Position numbers and translations under genes: made by a program. Below are positions 1-8,919 of a stretch of DNA of 64,000 bases, piece after piece. Numbering within the stretch: the stretch's first letter is position 1; every line of letters starts with the position of its first letter. Under the pieces are notes generated by a model, which worked only from the letters and a program-made list of their open reading frames with translations, had not been told where the DNA came from and did not search any database. The stretch comes from an uncultured Sporosarcina sp. (lineage in GTDB: Bacteria > Bacillota > Bacilli > Bacillales_A > Planococcaceae): positions 62,001 to 126,000 of the forward strand of contig CAOKMT010000002.1 in the NCBI GenBank assembly GCA_948469885.1, written 5' to 3'.

Positions 1-1510
1 CGGAGCTTCGGATGGCCTGCTTGCGACGCCGAACGAAGAAGTAAAACCAGAAGAAATGGCATGGCGAGAAGAAGTTGAAGGAAAACTTGATTTGCTTGTC
101 GCACTTGATTTCCGGATGACGGCAACGCCGATGTATGCAGATATTGTGCTGCCGGCAGCGACATGGTACGAAAAAGTCGACTTGTCTTCGACAGATATGC
201 ATCCGTTCGTTCATCCATTCAATCCAGCTGTCGATCCATTATGGGAATCCCGTTCGGATTGGGATATTTACAGATCGCTCGCAGAAACATTTTCTGAAAT
301 GGCCAAAGTGCATCTTCCTGGTGTCTACAAAGATGTCGTGACAACACCACTCGCGCATGATTCCATTCAAGAAATTGCCCAACCTTACGGCGAAGTGAAA
401 GATTGGAAAAAAGGCGAGGTAGAAGCGATTCCGGGTAAAACGATGCCCGCCATAACGGTTGTGGAGCGGGATTATGCAAAAGTATACGACAAATATGTCA
501 CACTGGGGCCGAACTTGGCGACAGGCAAGGTCGGTGCACATGGCGTAAGCTTCTCTGTACAAGAGGAATACGAGCAAATGAAGCGTATAAATGGGACTTA
601 TTTCGATGACACAATCAAAAATGGCTTGCCGAAATTGCATACTGCAAAGCATGCGGCTGAGGCAATGTTGACGTTATCGTCCGCCACGAACGGCCGCGTC
701 TCTCAAAAAGCATTCGAGGCAGCTGAAATGGATACGGGTGTGGAACTGAAAGATATTTCTGCCGACCGAGCCGCTGAACAATTCACTTTTGCGGGGATTA
801 CAGCACAACCGCGAGAAGTGATCCCGACACCGGTATTTTCAGGATCAAACAAACTCGGTCGCCGTTATTCACCATTTACGACGAACATCGAACGACTTGT
901 CCCGTTCCGAACATTGACGGGAAGGCAGCATTTTTATATTGATCATGAATTGTTCCTAGAATTTGGAGAGGCATTGCCTGTTTACAAACCAACATTGCCG
1001 CCGATGGTGTTCGGACCGCGGGACAAACAGATTATCGGTGGTCAAGATTCACTCGTACTCAGGTATTTGACACCACATGGCAAATGGAATATTCATTCGA
1101 CGTACCAAGATAACCAACATATGCTTACATTATTCCGCGGAGGGCCGACCGTATGGATATCAGATGTAGACGCGGCGGAGCATGACATTGCAGATAACGA
1201 ATGGCTAGAAGTGTACAACCGGAACGGCGTCGTCACAGCGCGGGCGGTCGTCAGCCATCGGATGCCACAAGGAACGATGTTCATGTACCACGCACAGGAC
1301 AAGCATATTCAAGTACCAGGCTCTGAAATTACGAACGAACGTGGAGGGAGTCATAATGCACCGACCCGTATTCATATGAAACCGACACAAATGGTCGGAG
1401 GGTATGCACAACTAAGTTACGGCTTCAATTATTACGGACCGATCGGAAATCAGCGTGACGTTTACGTTGCTGTCCGCAAGATGAAGGAGGTTAACTGGCT
1501 TGAAAATTAA
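1..1510 (+). CDS. narG: Respiratory nitrate reductase alpha subunit, C-terminal part (5' end outside window)
   Basis: This is the C-terminal part of the catalytic, molybdopterin-guanine-dinucleotide-binding subunit that reduces nitrate to nitrite on the cytoplasmic face of the membrane. The open frame runs in from the left edge with no start in the window; about 502 residues are visible of a family length of about 1,200. The segment around the TATPMYADIVLPAATWYEK stretch and the following SDMHPFVHPFNPAVDP is typical of NarG, and the tail has the MopB C-terminal barrel (residues GGPTVWISDVDAAEHD and onward). The stop overlaps the narH start by 11 bases, so the two are translationally coupled. 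The promoter and N-terminal iron-sulfur site lie outside the window. The family assignment is secure. Confidence 0.96.
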   Translation, partial: GASDGLLATPNEEVKPEEMAWREEVEGKLDLLVALDFRMTATPMYADIVLPAATWYEKVDLSSTDMHPFVHPFNPAVDPLWESRSDWDIYRSLAETFSEMAKVHLPGVYKDVVTTPLAHDSIQEIAQPYGEVKDWKKGEVEAIPGKTMPAITVVERDYAKVYDKYVTLGPNLATGKVGAHGVSFSVQEEYEQMKRINGTYFDDTIKNGLPKLHTAKHAAEAMLTLSSATNGRVSQKAFEAAEMDTGVELKDISADRAAEQFTFAGITAQPREVIPTPVFSGSNKLGRRYSPFTTNIERLVPFRTLTGRQHFYIDHELFLEFGEALPVYKPTLPPMVFGPRDKQIIGGQDSLVLRYLTPHGKWNIHSTYQDNQHMLTLFRGGPTVWISDVDAAEHDIADNEWLEVYNRNGVVTARAVVSHRMPQGTMFMYHAQDKHIQVPGSEITNERGGSHNAPTRIHMKPTQMVGGYAQLSYGFNYYGPIGNQRDVYVAVRKMKEVNWLEN

Positions 1511-3107
1511 AGCACAAGTTGCAATGGTGATGAATCTGGACAAATGTATCGGTTGTCACACGTGTAGTGTCACATGCAAATCGACTTGGACGAATCGTGA
1601 AGGTGCGGAGTACATGTGGTTTAATAACGTTGAAACAAAGCCGGGGATTGGCTATCCGAAGCGATGGGAAGACCAAGAGTTGTACAAGGGCGGTTGGCAT
1701 ATTAATCAGAAAGGGAAACTTGAATTGAAATCCGGTTCAAAACTATCGAAGATCGCACTCGGTAAAATATTTTACAATCCCGATATGCCAGAAATGAAAG
1801 ATTACTACGAACCGTGGACATACGATTATGAAAAGCTGACAATGGCTGGAGACAGTGAACATACACCGGTTGCTCGTGCGAAATCAGCTGTGACGGGAGA
1901 ATATATGGACCTCGAATGGGGCCCGAACTGGGAAGATCAATTAGCAGGTGCTCACATAACAGGGCCGAAAGACCCGAATATTGAGAAGATAGAAGAAGAG
2001 ATCAAATTCAACTTTGAACAAGCATTCATGATGTATTTACCGAGATTATGTGAACATTGCTTGAATCCGAGTTGTGTCGCTTCATGTCCATCTGGCGCGA
2101 TGTATAAAAGGGATGAGGATGGAATTGTACTCGTCGACCAAGAAGCTTGCCGCGGCTGGCGTTATTGTATGACAGGTTGTCCGTATAAGAAAGTGTATTT
2201 CAACTGGAAGACGAACAAAGCAGAAAAATGCACATTTTGCTTTCCACGGGTGGAGTCCGGCTTACCGACAGTCTGCTCCGAAACGTGTACGGGTCGTATT
2301 CGTTATTTAGGCGTTTTACTTTATGACGCTGATCGGGTGCTTGAAGCTGCTGCAACACCGGATGAAAAAGATTTGTATAAAGCGCAATGCGACTTGTTCC
2401 TTGATCCGAATGATCCCGAAGTGATTGAACAGGCAAGAAAAGACGGCATTACAGAGGAGTGGATCGAAGCGGCACAAAATTCGCCTGTCTATAAATTGGC
2501 GATCGAGTATAAACTTGCGTTCCCGCTCCATCCCGAATATCGGACTTTGCCGATGGTTTGGTATGTTCCGCCACTGAGCCCGATCATGAACTATTTCGAA
2601 GGAAAAGATTCCATTAAAAATCCGGATATGATTTTTCCGGCAATTGAGGAAATGCGGATTCCGATTCAGTACTTGGCGAATATGTTAACGGCGGGGGATA
2701 CGAAAACCGTGAAAGAGTCGTTGCAACGTATGGCGATGATGCGGTCTTACATGCGTGCCTTATCTTCCGGTAAAGATTTCGATGAGTCGCGTCTGGAACG
2801 GGTCGGATTGACAGCTCAGCAAACGCAACAAATGTACAGATTGCTGGCTATTGCGAAGTATGAAGATCGCTTCGTTATTCCAACTTCCCATAAGGAAGGG
2901 CATATGAATGCTTACCGTGCACAAGGCTCGACTGGTTATGAAGAAATGGGCGATTACGGGATGGGTACGACACAAAGTCCGTACAGTTATGCAGCTCCGA
3001 TCAGTGTCAATGACGGAAGTTGTGATGGATGTGGTCCAGTAGCTCCTACGAAAACAGGGAAAGAGATTTACGAAGAGAATTTCTACGGGGGGATTTGGCG
3101 TGATTGA
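1500..3107 (+). CDS. narH: Respiratory nitrate reductase beta subunit (iron-sulfur)
   Basis: NarH carries electrons from the heme subunit NarI to NarG through four iron-sulfur clusters. Four cysteine groups are visible: C16/C19/C22/C26, C184/C187/C192/C196, C217/C223/C227 and C244/C247/C259/C263. In the third group W220 takes the place of a cysteine, the known hallmark of the 3Fe-4S cluster of this family. The length of 535 residues is slightly above the usual 480-520. The start is a TTG with an AAGGAGG site at 1484-1490, inside the end of narG. Its own stop lies inside the first codons of narJ, so narGHJI reads as one coupled operon. Confidence 0.97.
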   Translation: MKIKAQVAMVMNLDKCIGCHTCSVTCKSTWTNREGAEYMWFNNVETKPGIGYPKRWEDQELYKGGWHINQKGKLELKSGSKLSKIALGKIFYNPDMPEMKDYYEPWTYDYEKLTMAGDSEHTPVARAKSAVTGEYMDLEWGPNWEDQLAGAHITGPKDPNIEKIEEEIKFNFEQAFMMYLPRLCEHCLNPSCVASCPSGAMYKRDEDGIVLVDQEACRGWRYCMTGCPYKKVYFNWKTNKAEKCTFCFPRVESGLPTVCSETCTGRIRYLGVLLYDADRVLEAAATPDEKDLYKAQCDLFLDPNDPEVIEQARKDGITEEWIEAAQNSPVYKLAIEYKLAFPLHPEYRTLPMVWYVPPLSPIMNYFEGKDSIKNPDMIFPAIEEMRIPIQYLANMLTAGDTKTVKESLQRMAMMRSYMRALSSGKDFDESRLERVGLTAQQTQQMYRLLAIAKYEDRFVIPTSHKEGHMNAYRAQGSTGYEEMGDYGMGTTQSPYSYAAPISVNDGSCDGCGPVAPTKTGKEIYEENFYGGIWRD

Positions 3108-3669
3108 TCTCAAGAAGTTATATGAGGAAAAACAAGCATTCGGCTTCTTCGCCAATCAACTTTCTTACCCTGATAAACTTCATTTTCATCCGTCAGTTTT
3201 GGAAGAGTCTTTTGACTCTTCCCATCTGGCCTACGAATATATTAAACAGTACTGGGCGCTTATGCATGCATATAGTTTCGATGAAATTCAAGAAATGTAT
3301 ACGGCTACATTTGATTTCCAAAAAGAAACGACATTATTCATGACTTATGTTAAGTACGAAGATGCGAAAGAACGCGGACAAATGCTTGCTAAATTGAAAG
3401 TTTTGTATGAGATGTTCGGTCTTGACATGCCAGATCACGAATTATCCGATTTTTTACCATTAATGTGCGAGTTCATCTATGCGGCCGAGTGGATTGGAGA
3501 TGAAAGGGCGCCCCAAAGTTTTGGTATGCTGCTCGCAGTGATAGAGGATGGGTCGTATCATCTATTAAAAGGACTTGAAAAGCATAATAGCCCCTATACT
3601 CATCTCATCAAGGCGATGAGAGAAACATTCAAGTCTTGCATTCGTCAGGAGGCGAAAGCGAATGATTGA
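3100..3669 (+). CDS. narJ: Nitrate reductase assembly chaperone (delta subunit)
   Basis: NarJ is a cytoplasmic chaperone that holds NarG for molybdenum cofactor insertion and is not part of the final enzyme. The 189-residue protein is acidic and helical, contains the PDHELSDFLPLMCEF-type segment seen in the family (about residues 106-125), and has no membrane segment. The GTG start at 3100 follows a purine-rich ACGGGGGG site and overlaps the narH stop; its own end overlaps narI by 8 bases. Assignment rests on both sequence and the narGHJI order. Confidence 0.93.
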   Translation: MIDLKKLYEEKQAFGFFANQLSYPDKLHFHPSVLEESFDSSHLAYEYIKQYWALMHAYSFDEIQEMYTATFDFQKETTLFMTYVKYEDAKERGQMLAKLKVLYEMFGLDMPDHELSDFLPLMCEFIYAAEWIGDERAPQSFGMLLAVIEDGSYHLLKGLEKHNSPYTHLIKAMRETFKSCIRQEAKAND

Positions 3670-4348
3670 ACAATTTCTATGGGTCATCTTTCCTTACTTA
3701 TGTATAGCCACTTTTGTGATCGGTCATATATTCAGATATCGAACCGATCAATTTGGCTGGACGGCTCAATCAAGTGAGTTCATCGAAAAAAAGCAATTGA
3801 TGATCGGTAGCCTATTATTCCATATTGGCATAATTCCTGTCATCGCCGGGCATGTCGTAGGGCTCGGTATACCGAAGGCATGGACACGGGCTGTTGGCGT
3901 TAGTGATCATATGTATCATTTAGGAGCGTTTTGGATTGGTGGGTTTTTCGGGGTTGTGACTTTTCTTGGGATGCTTATTTTGACTTCACGACGATTTACG
4001 TTGAAAAATGTCCGGAAACTATCTTCGGCATCTGATTTGATCGTCAATACGCTTTTGTTGTTTATCGTTTTCATCGGTATGTATAGTGTCATCGGGACGA
4101 GTATTACGCAACCGTCATTTGATTATCGGGATACGATTTCGATTTGGTTCCGATCATTGCTTATATTACAGCCCGAAGCCGGTTTTATGACTAGCGTTCC
4201 ACTCGCCTTTCAACTCCATGTGTTGTCGGGCTTTCTTATTACTGCCATGTGGCCGTTTACACGACTCGTTCACGTATGGAGCGTCCCGTTGAATTATGTC
4301 GGTAGAAGTTATATTGTATATAGAAGACATGCACGGAAAACCAACTGA
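3662..4348 (+). CDS. narI: Respiratory nitrate reductase gamma subunit (cytochrome b, quinol oxidase site)
   Basis: NarI anchors the NarGH complex in the membrane and oxidises menaquinol. The 228-residue protein has about five hydrophobic helices. H54, H64, H186 and H204 sit at nearly the same positions as the four heme b ligands known from E. coli NarI (H56, H66, H187, H205). The C-terminus is short and basic (RRHARKTN), as expected for a cytoplasmic tail. The ATG start overlaps narJ, and the ribosome site CAGGAGG lies within narJ. There is a 37-base gap to nreA with its own TAGGGAG site, so nreABC may be partly read through from nar. Confidence 0.96.
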   Translation: MIEQFLWVIFPYLCIATFVIGHIFRYRTDQFGWTAQSSEFIEKKQLMIGSLLFHIGIIPVIAGHVVGLGIPKAWTRAVGVSDHMYHLGAFWIGGFFGVVTFLGMLILTSRRFTLKNVRKLSSASDLIVNTLLLFIVFIGMYSVIGTSITQPSFDYRDTISIWFRSLLILQPEAGFMTSVPLAFQLHVLSGFLITAMWPFTRLVHVWSVPLNYVGRSYIVYRRHARKTN

Positions 4349-4385
4349 AGAAGGGGCATTGACCTTTTTCGTTTAGGGAGAAAAA

Positions 4386-4853
4386 ATGATGAATGAAAAG
4401 TCGCCATTCAATTATATGAAGGAATTACAAAAGCTGAAGGATTCTTTTAATTTTGATTTCATCGCATTGGCACTTGCCCAACCGATCGAACACTACTTTG
4501 TCCACAAATGGGAATACGCACTCGGCAACCGTAGCGATCGTTTTAAAAGAATTATGTTGAAACCGGGGAAAGGGATTGCAGGGCATGTATTCAAAACAGG
4601 AAAAGCGCTGCTTGTTCATGACGTGGAAAAAACGATCATGCCGTCAGAGTTATTCAATTATCCAGTGGTCGCCACAGAAAGATTGAAAAGCTTTGGCGCC
4701 ATTCCGCTATATCAGAACGGTCGTGTGAAAGGTGTATTGTTGGGCGCGTACCGTGAGAGACAACAAATGACGATGCAAAAGTTTTCGGAATTTAAACAAG
4801 TGGTCGATGCAACATTTGGATCTTATTATAACGAGGAAATGGTGAAGCGCTAA
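4386..4853 (+). CDS. nreA: GAF-domain nitrate receptor NreA
   Basis: The 155-residue protein is a single GAF domain. In staphylococci NreA binds nitrate and restrains the kinase NreB when nitrate is absent; that role is carried over here by homology and synteny. Visible GAF features are the central PGKGIAGHVFKTGKALLVHDV segment (in two parts, about residues 58-78) and the late SFGAIPLYQNGRVKGVL strands. Two ATG codons sit side by side at 4386 and 4389; the TTTAGGGAGAAAA site fits either. The stop overlaps the nreB start in TAATG, so the three Nre proteins are co-translated. Confidence 0.85.
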   Translation: MMNEKSPFNYMKELQKLKDSFNFDFIALALAQPIEHYFVHKWEYALGNRSDRFKRIMLKPGKGIAGHVFKTGKALLVHDVEKTIMPSELFNYPVVATERLKSFGAIPLYQNGRVKGVLLGAYRERQQMTMQKFSEFKQVVDATFGSYYNEEMVKR

Positions 4854-5899
4854 TGCTATTTCAAAAACTTGAATTGTCGAGTTTGCTAATGAAAATGTTT
4901 GAGAACACAGCTGAAGTGATCTTCTTTTTTGACCGCGAAGGAAAAGTGATTGCGATGAACGATGCGGCAAAGCAAATTCTTAATCCAGACATACTTGAAC
5001 AAATGGCGAAGGGGGATCCACGCGCCATTTGTCTCGCTTGTAAAGGATATACAAATGAACAGGAGTTACAAACTTGTCTGTCGTGTTATATTGCGAACCC
5101 GCAAGATGATTTCAGTTCATTTCAAGTGTATTTGGATACATCTGGAAAAGGGGTACTTCCTTACACGGCAAGTTTTCAAACGATTGATGAAGAAAATGGC
5201 ATTCGGGTATTCATGTTACGAAATTTGACGAAGCAGTTTCGTACGCAAGAAAAGTTAAATGAAAAGACGATGATGAAAAATGTCATCAAGGCACAGGAAG
5301 ATGAACGCAAAAGGATTTCTCGGGAGCTGCATGATAGCGTTGCGCAAGAAATGCTAAGTTCACTAGTCGATTTACGGGTACTGAAGTATATGGATGTCAA
5401 TAAGGATGTCATGGCAAAAATTCGGCAGACAGAAGGCTCTCTCATGCGGTTATTGGATGATATTCGTCATCTGTCGGTTGAGTTAAGGCCCGCTACGTTG
5501 GACGACCTTGGTTTAGAGGCTGCGTTTCGCACTCATTTTAAATGGATCGAACAAAATTATGGTCTGCTCACTGAATTTTCTGCTGAACTGGAGGCAAAAA
5601 GGTATGAAGACGAGATAGAGACAGTCGTCTATCGTATTTGTCAGGAAGCAGTGTTCAATGCATTAAAGTATGCCCATGTCGATGTGCTGACTGTCCGTCT
5701 TTATGAGCAAGATGGGAACTTGACATTGCAAGTGGAAGACCGGGGTATCGGTTTTGACATGAATTCGAGAGATGCAAAGGGAACAGGCCTTGGATTGTAT
5801 GGAATGAAGGAAAGAGCGGAACTTGTGGACGGTCAGCTTTTGATCCAGTCACAAGTAGGTAAGGGAACGCGTATTCGTCTAGAGATTCCACTCGCATAG
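4853..5899 (+). CDS. nreB: Oxygen-sensing histidine kinase NreB (PAS with 4Fe-4S ligands)
   Basis: This is a soluble histidine kinase that phosphorylates NreC when oxygen is absent. An N-terminal PAS-like domain holds C60, C63, C75 and C78 in the pattern CX2C-X11-CX2C, the spacing that ligates the oxygen-labile 4Fe-4S cluster of Staphylococcus NreB. A HisKA_3 dimerisation segment follows with the phospho-acceptor H160 in ERKRISRELHDSVAQE. The HATPase domain shows the N-box EAVFNALKYA and the DRGIGFD and GTGLGLYGMKER glycine boxes. There is no membrane segment. The length of 348 residues matches the family. The ATG overlaps the nreA stop by one base. Confidence 0.95.
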   Translation: MLFQKLELSSLLMKMFENTAEVIFFFDREGKVIAMNDAAKQILNPDILEQMAKGDPRAICLACKGYTNEQELQTCLSCYIANPQDDFSSFQVYLDTSGKGVLPYTASFQTIDEENGIRVFMLRNLTKQFRTQEKLNEKTMMKNVIKAQEDERKRISRELHDSVAQEMLSSLVDLRVLKYMDVNKDVMAKIRQTEGSLMRLLDDIRHLSVELRPATLDDLGLEAAFRTHFKWIEQNYGLLTEFSAELEAKRYEDEIETVVYRICQEAVFNALKYAHVDVLTVRLYEQDGNLTLQVEDRGIGFDMNSRDAKGTGLGLYGMKERAELVDGQLLIQSQVGKGTRIRLEIPLA

Positions 5900-5926
5900 G
5901 TCGTGGAAGACAAGGGGGAAGAATTG

Positions 5927-6574
5927 GTGAGAATAATTATCGCGGATGATCATGCTGTCGTTCGAAGTGGTTTTATGCATATTTTAAACTTCCAAGCAGA
6001 TATGGAAGTCGTTGCAACAGCTGCTGACGGCCTTGAAGCATACGCAGCTGTCGCGAAGCATCGTCCGGATGTGTTGCTAATGGATTTAAGTATGCCACCC
6101 GGAGAAAGTGGGCTTATTGCGACGGGAAAAATACATGAAGATTTTCCAGAGACAAAGATCCTTATTTTAACGATGCATGATGATGAAGAGTATTTATTTC
6201 ACGTGTTAAAGAATGGAGCTTCAGGGTATATATTGAAAAATGCGCCAGACGAAGAGTTATTGATCGCAGTGCGTATGGTATATAGGGGCGATACGTATAT
6301 CCATCCTTCGATGACGACATCACTCGTGCGCGAATTTGTCAGACATGACTCGAATGGGCATGGAAATGATCCCTTTAAAATTTTAACGAAACGTGAACTG
6401 GAAGTGCTTCCCCTTGCCGCGAAAGGTTATGGCAACAAAGATATTGCTGAAATGCTCTATATTTCTGTGAAAACAGTAGAAGCCCATAAGGCGAGAATTA
6501 TGGAAAAACTTGAATTGAAAAGTAGGCCGGAACTTGTGGAATATGCTCTCCGCAAAAAACTTTTGAATTTTTGA
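5927..6574 (+). CDS. nreC: Response regulator NreC (NarL family)
   Basis: NreC is the DNA-binding partner of NreB and is expected to activate nar and narT promoters under anaerobiosis with nitrate. The receiver domain starts at [15 protein letters not shown], with the phospho-acceptor aspartate in the VLLMDLSMP strand (D53) and K in [14 protein letters not shown] LuxR-type helix-turn-helix fills the last 65 residues ([23 protein letters not shown] in two parts). I prefer the GTG at 5927, about 8 bases after AAGGGGG, giving 215 residues like the staphylococcal protein. A GTG at 5903 in the same frame would add eight residues and has a poor ribosome site. Confidence 0.93.
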   Translation: MRIIIADDHAVVRSGFMHILNFQADMEVVATAADGLEAYAAVAKHRPDVLLMDLSMPPGESGLIATGKIHEDFPETKILILTMHDDEEYLFHVLKNGASGYILKNAPDEELLIAVRMVYRGDTYIHPSMTTSLVREFVRHDSNGHGNDPFKILTKRELEVLPLAAKGYGNKDIAEMLYISVKTVEAHKARIMEKLELKSRPELVEYALRKKLLNF

Positions 6575-6592
6575 CAGAAAGGTGCGGATCCG

Positions 6593-7120
6593 ATGGTTGA
6601 AGTACAAAAGTTTAAATTCGATTTGTTAGCGCTTCGAGTGTTGGAAAATGAGCATCAATATTTGTCTTATTTAATGGAGGAGTGGCATACGATCGTCCTT
6701 GCGTTTGAGCGAGATGTCTATACAGCGGAAGAAGGACGCGAAGCATTAAAAACACTCCGAAAGCTGATTGTCGACTTTATCGAGCCGTTAAAAAATCATA
6801 TGGAAAAAGAAGAAGCGTATTTGTTTCCAATGCTTGCCCAATACGTCGGAGACGAGCAAGGACCTGTTCAGGCAACAGAGGAAGAACATGACGAAATCGA
6901 TGCATATATTGGGCATTTCCTTCATCATACGCTCGGTGATTTTAGTCACTTCAAGATGGAAGAGATGAAAAAGATCGTTCACGATGCCGCGGAAGCGTTT
7001 GAAGTGCTAACAATCCATTTCGTGAAAGAAGAATCTATTTTGTTTCCAATGGTGAATAATATGTTACGCATTGAAGAGCAAGACAAATTGTATGAACAAC
7101 TATATACACCCATCATTTGA
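6593..7120 (+). CDS. Hemerythrin-like (HHE) cation-binding protein
   Basis: The 175-residue protein is an all-helical HHE/hemerythrin-type domain. Metal-ligand style His and Glu pairs recur: NEHQYL (about residue 20), HMEKEEAYLFP (about 68), EEHDEID (about 97) and HFVKEESILFP (about 144). Such proteins bind a di-iron centre and are linked to oxygen, nitric oxide or iron-sulfur repair; the exact role here is unknown. It follows nreC by 18 bases with an AGAAAGGTG ribosome site, so it probably belongs to the same transcript. Its place between an oxygen sensor and a nitrate transporter suggests protection from oxygen or nitrosative stress during nitrate respiration. Confidence 0.85.
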   Translation: MVEVQKFKFDLLALRVLENEHQYLSYLMEEWHTIVLAFERDVYTAEEGREALKTLRKLIVDFIEPLKNHMEKEEAYLFPMLAQYVGDEQGPVQATEEEHDEIDAYIGHFLHHTLGDFSHFKMEEMKKIVHDAAEAFEVLTIHFVKEESILFPMVNNMLRIEEQDKLYEQLYTPII

Positions 7121-7257
7121 TTTTGAGGATCGGATATATGGATTAGGGTACATCTAGTCGATGGGAATTGGAAATGTCGTAAAAAGTCGGTGGAAATTCA
7201 AATCTCGCGATTGGATGGAAAGATGTAGGCGAATGTCATAGATTTAGAGGGAGTTTA

Positions 7258-7286
7258 TTGAGTTTACTCGATAAAAAATTTATACT
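7258..7286 (+). promoter_or_regulatory. Predicted sigma-A promoter of the nitrate transporter gene
   Basis: TTGAGT (7258-7263) and TATACT (7281-7286) are separated by 17 bases. An inverted repeat GAGT-TT-ACTC (7260-7269) overlaps the -35 box and could be a regulator site. The rest of the gap from 7121 to 7361 shows no gene; a GATTAGGGTACATCTAG stretch near 7141-7157 could be examined as an NreC site, but I do not claim it. Confidence 0.5.
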
Positions 7287-7361
7287 CGCCAAGGCACAAT
7301 GAAGGACAGACAGGGAATCAATACGAATCATTCAAGACTACAGAATGAGTAGGTGGTTTGG

Positions 7362-8852
7362 TTGATAAAAAAAGCACAATTACCGTTACAAACACTAAAC
7401 TGTATGGTCGGTTTCATGGTATGGGTTCTCATATCCTCGCTTTTGCCGTTCATTGTAGAAGATATTACAATTGCGCCGGAAAAGCTGGCGATCGTTACGG
7501 CTGTACCCATCGTTCTCGGCTCGGTTTTAAGAATACCGTTCGGGTACTATGCGAATGTTATTGGTGCTAGATTAGTATTTCTTATCAGTTTCATCCTTCT
7601 TTTGTTTCCTGTGTTTTACATAAGTAAAGCTTCCACATTTCTAGACCTCATTATCGGCGGAACATTTTTGGGAATTGGAGGCGCTGTGTTTTCTGTCGGC
7701 GTTACGTCTCTACCGAAATATTATCCAAAAGAGAAACATGGCCTTGTCAATGGTGTCTATGGGGTCGGAAACTTAGGAACAGCCATTTCGACATTTGCGG
7801 CTCCTGTCATTGCTACGCAAATTGGTTGGGCAAAAGCTGTCCAACTTTACCTTGTGTTACTGCTTATCTTCGCTGCATTGAATTTCTTTTTAGGAGATAA
7901 GCAAGAGAAGAAAGTCGTCACACCGATCGTTGACCAAATTAAAAGCGTCTATAAAAATGAAAAGCTTTGGTTTTTCTCTTTATTTTACTTCATCACATTC
8001 GGTTCCTTCGTTGCATTCACTGTGTTTTTACCGAATTTCCTCGTTTCTTATTTCGGCATAGACAAAGTGGATGCTGGTATGCGCACGGCGGGTTTCATTG
8101 CGGTCGCTACATTTTTAAGACCTGTTGGGGGATGGCTTGGGGATAAATATCCTCCGCTCAATTTGCTGATCGTCGCTTTTGCTGGATTGACGGGAGCAGC
8201 AGTGATTCTTGCATTTTCTCCTTCCATCGGATTGTATACGGTTGGTAGTATGATTATTGCCATTTGTGCTGGTGCAGGCAACGGGCTCATTTTCAAGCTT
8301 GTGCCCATGTACTTTAATAAGCAGGCAGGCATTGTCAATGGGATTGTTTCGATGATGGGAGGGCTCGGAGGTTTTTTCCCACCCCTTCTTTTATCAGTTA
8401 TCTATTCTATGACAGGCTCCTATTCAATTGGTTTCATGGCGTTTTCCCAAGTGGCGCTTGCCAGTCTCGTGCTCGTTGTCTGGCTTTACTACATGGATCG
8501 TGTTGCATTGGCAGCAGAAGTATTTGATTCGACAGGACAAGGAATACTTGTCACAGATGCCGCAGGAACGATTGAAACGGTCAATCCAGCCTTTACAAGA
8601 CTAACCGGATATGCTGAGGAAGAAGTGATCGGTAAGAATCCGAATGTTTTGAGTTCGGGTAGGCAATCGGATGAATTTTACACAACGATGTGGGGACAAA
8701 TCGGACAAGAAGGTTTGTGGCAAGGGAAGCTATGGAATAAACGGAAGAACGGGGAGGAATACTTGGAGTTGTTATCGATTAGTGCAGTGAAAGATGATTC
8801 TGGCGAAGTGATTCGTTATGTCGGTACGTTTACCGATGTTACACCAGATTGA
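7362..8852 (+). CDS. narT: NarK/NarT-type nitrate/nitrite MFS transporter with C-terminal PAS domain
   Basis: The first ~383 residues are a 12-helix major facilitator of the nitrate/nitrite porter family. They contain both glycine-rich nitrate signatures, NGVYGVGNLGTA and AGAGNGLIFKLVP, and the arginines in RIPFGYY and RPVGGWLGDK that correspond to substrate-binding sites. Residues ~384-496 are a complete PAS domain (FDSTGQGILVTDAAG, NPAFTRLTGYAEEEVIGKNP, then YVGTFTDVT). The reading frame is continuous and ends right after the PAS fold with no kinase or cyclase output. Ordinary NarT proteins are about 390-400 residues. I place the start at TTG 7362, 5 bases after AGGTGG; GTG 7353 is possible. 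It likely imports nitrate or exchanges it for nitrite. Confidence 0.9.
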   Translation: MIKKAQLPLQTLNCMVGFMVWVLISSLLPFIVEDITIAPEKLAIVTAVPIVLGSVLRIPFGYYANVIGARLVFLISFILLLFPVFYISKASTFLDLIIGGTFLGIGGAVFSVGVTSLPKYYPKEKHGLVNGVYGVGNLGTAISTFAAPVIATQIGWAKAVQLYLVLLLIFAALNFFLGDKQEKKVVTPIVDQIKSVYKNEKLWFFSLFYFITFGSFVAFTVFLPNFLVSYFGIDKVDAGMRTAGFIAVATFLRPVGGWLGDKYPPLNLLIVAFAGLTGAAVILAFSPSIGLYTVGSMIIAICAGAGNGLIFKLVPMYFNKQAGIVNGIVSMMGGLGGFFPPLLLSVIYSMTGSYSIGFMAFSQVALASLVLVVWLYYMDRVALAAEVFDSTGQGILVTDAAGTIETVNPAFTRLTGYAEEEVIGKNPNVLSSGRQSDEFYTTMWGQIGQEGLWQGKLWNKRKNGEEYLELLSISAVKDDSGEVIRYVGTFTDVTPD

Positions 8853-8854
8853 CG

Positions 8855-8887
8855 AAAAGGGCATCCGGTCAAAAGCCGGAAGCCCTT
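8855..8887 (+). terminator. Hairpin after the nitrate transporter
   Basis: AAGGGC and GCCCTT (outer stem) and CCGG/CCGG (inner stem) form a nested hairpin directly after the stop codon. The downstream bases (TACTCTGTT) are only weakly T-rich, so it may be a leaky terminator before moeB. Confidence 0.5.
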
Positions 8888-8919
8888 ACTCTGTTAAGAT
8901 GAAGAAAGGAAGGCGGTCA

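Noticed and set aside
8513..8852. Idea that the PAS end of the nitrate transporter is a separate gene joined by a sequencing error
   Set aside because: The frame is continuous with no ribosome site or start at the junction, and the linker runs straight from the last helix.
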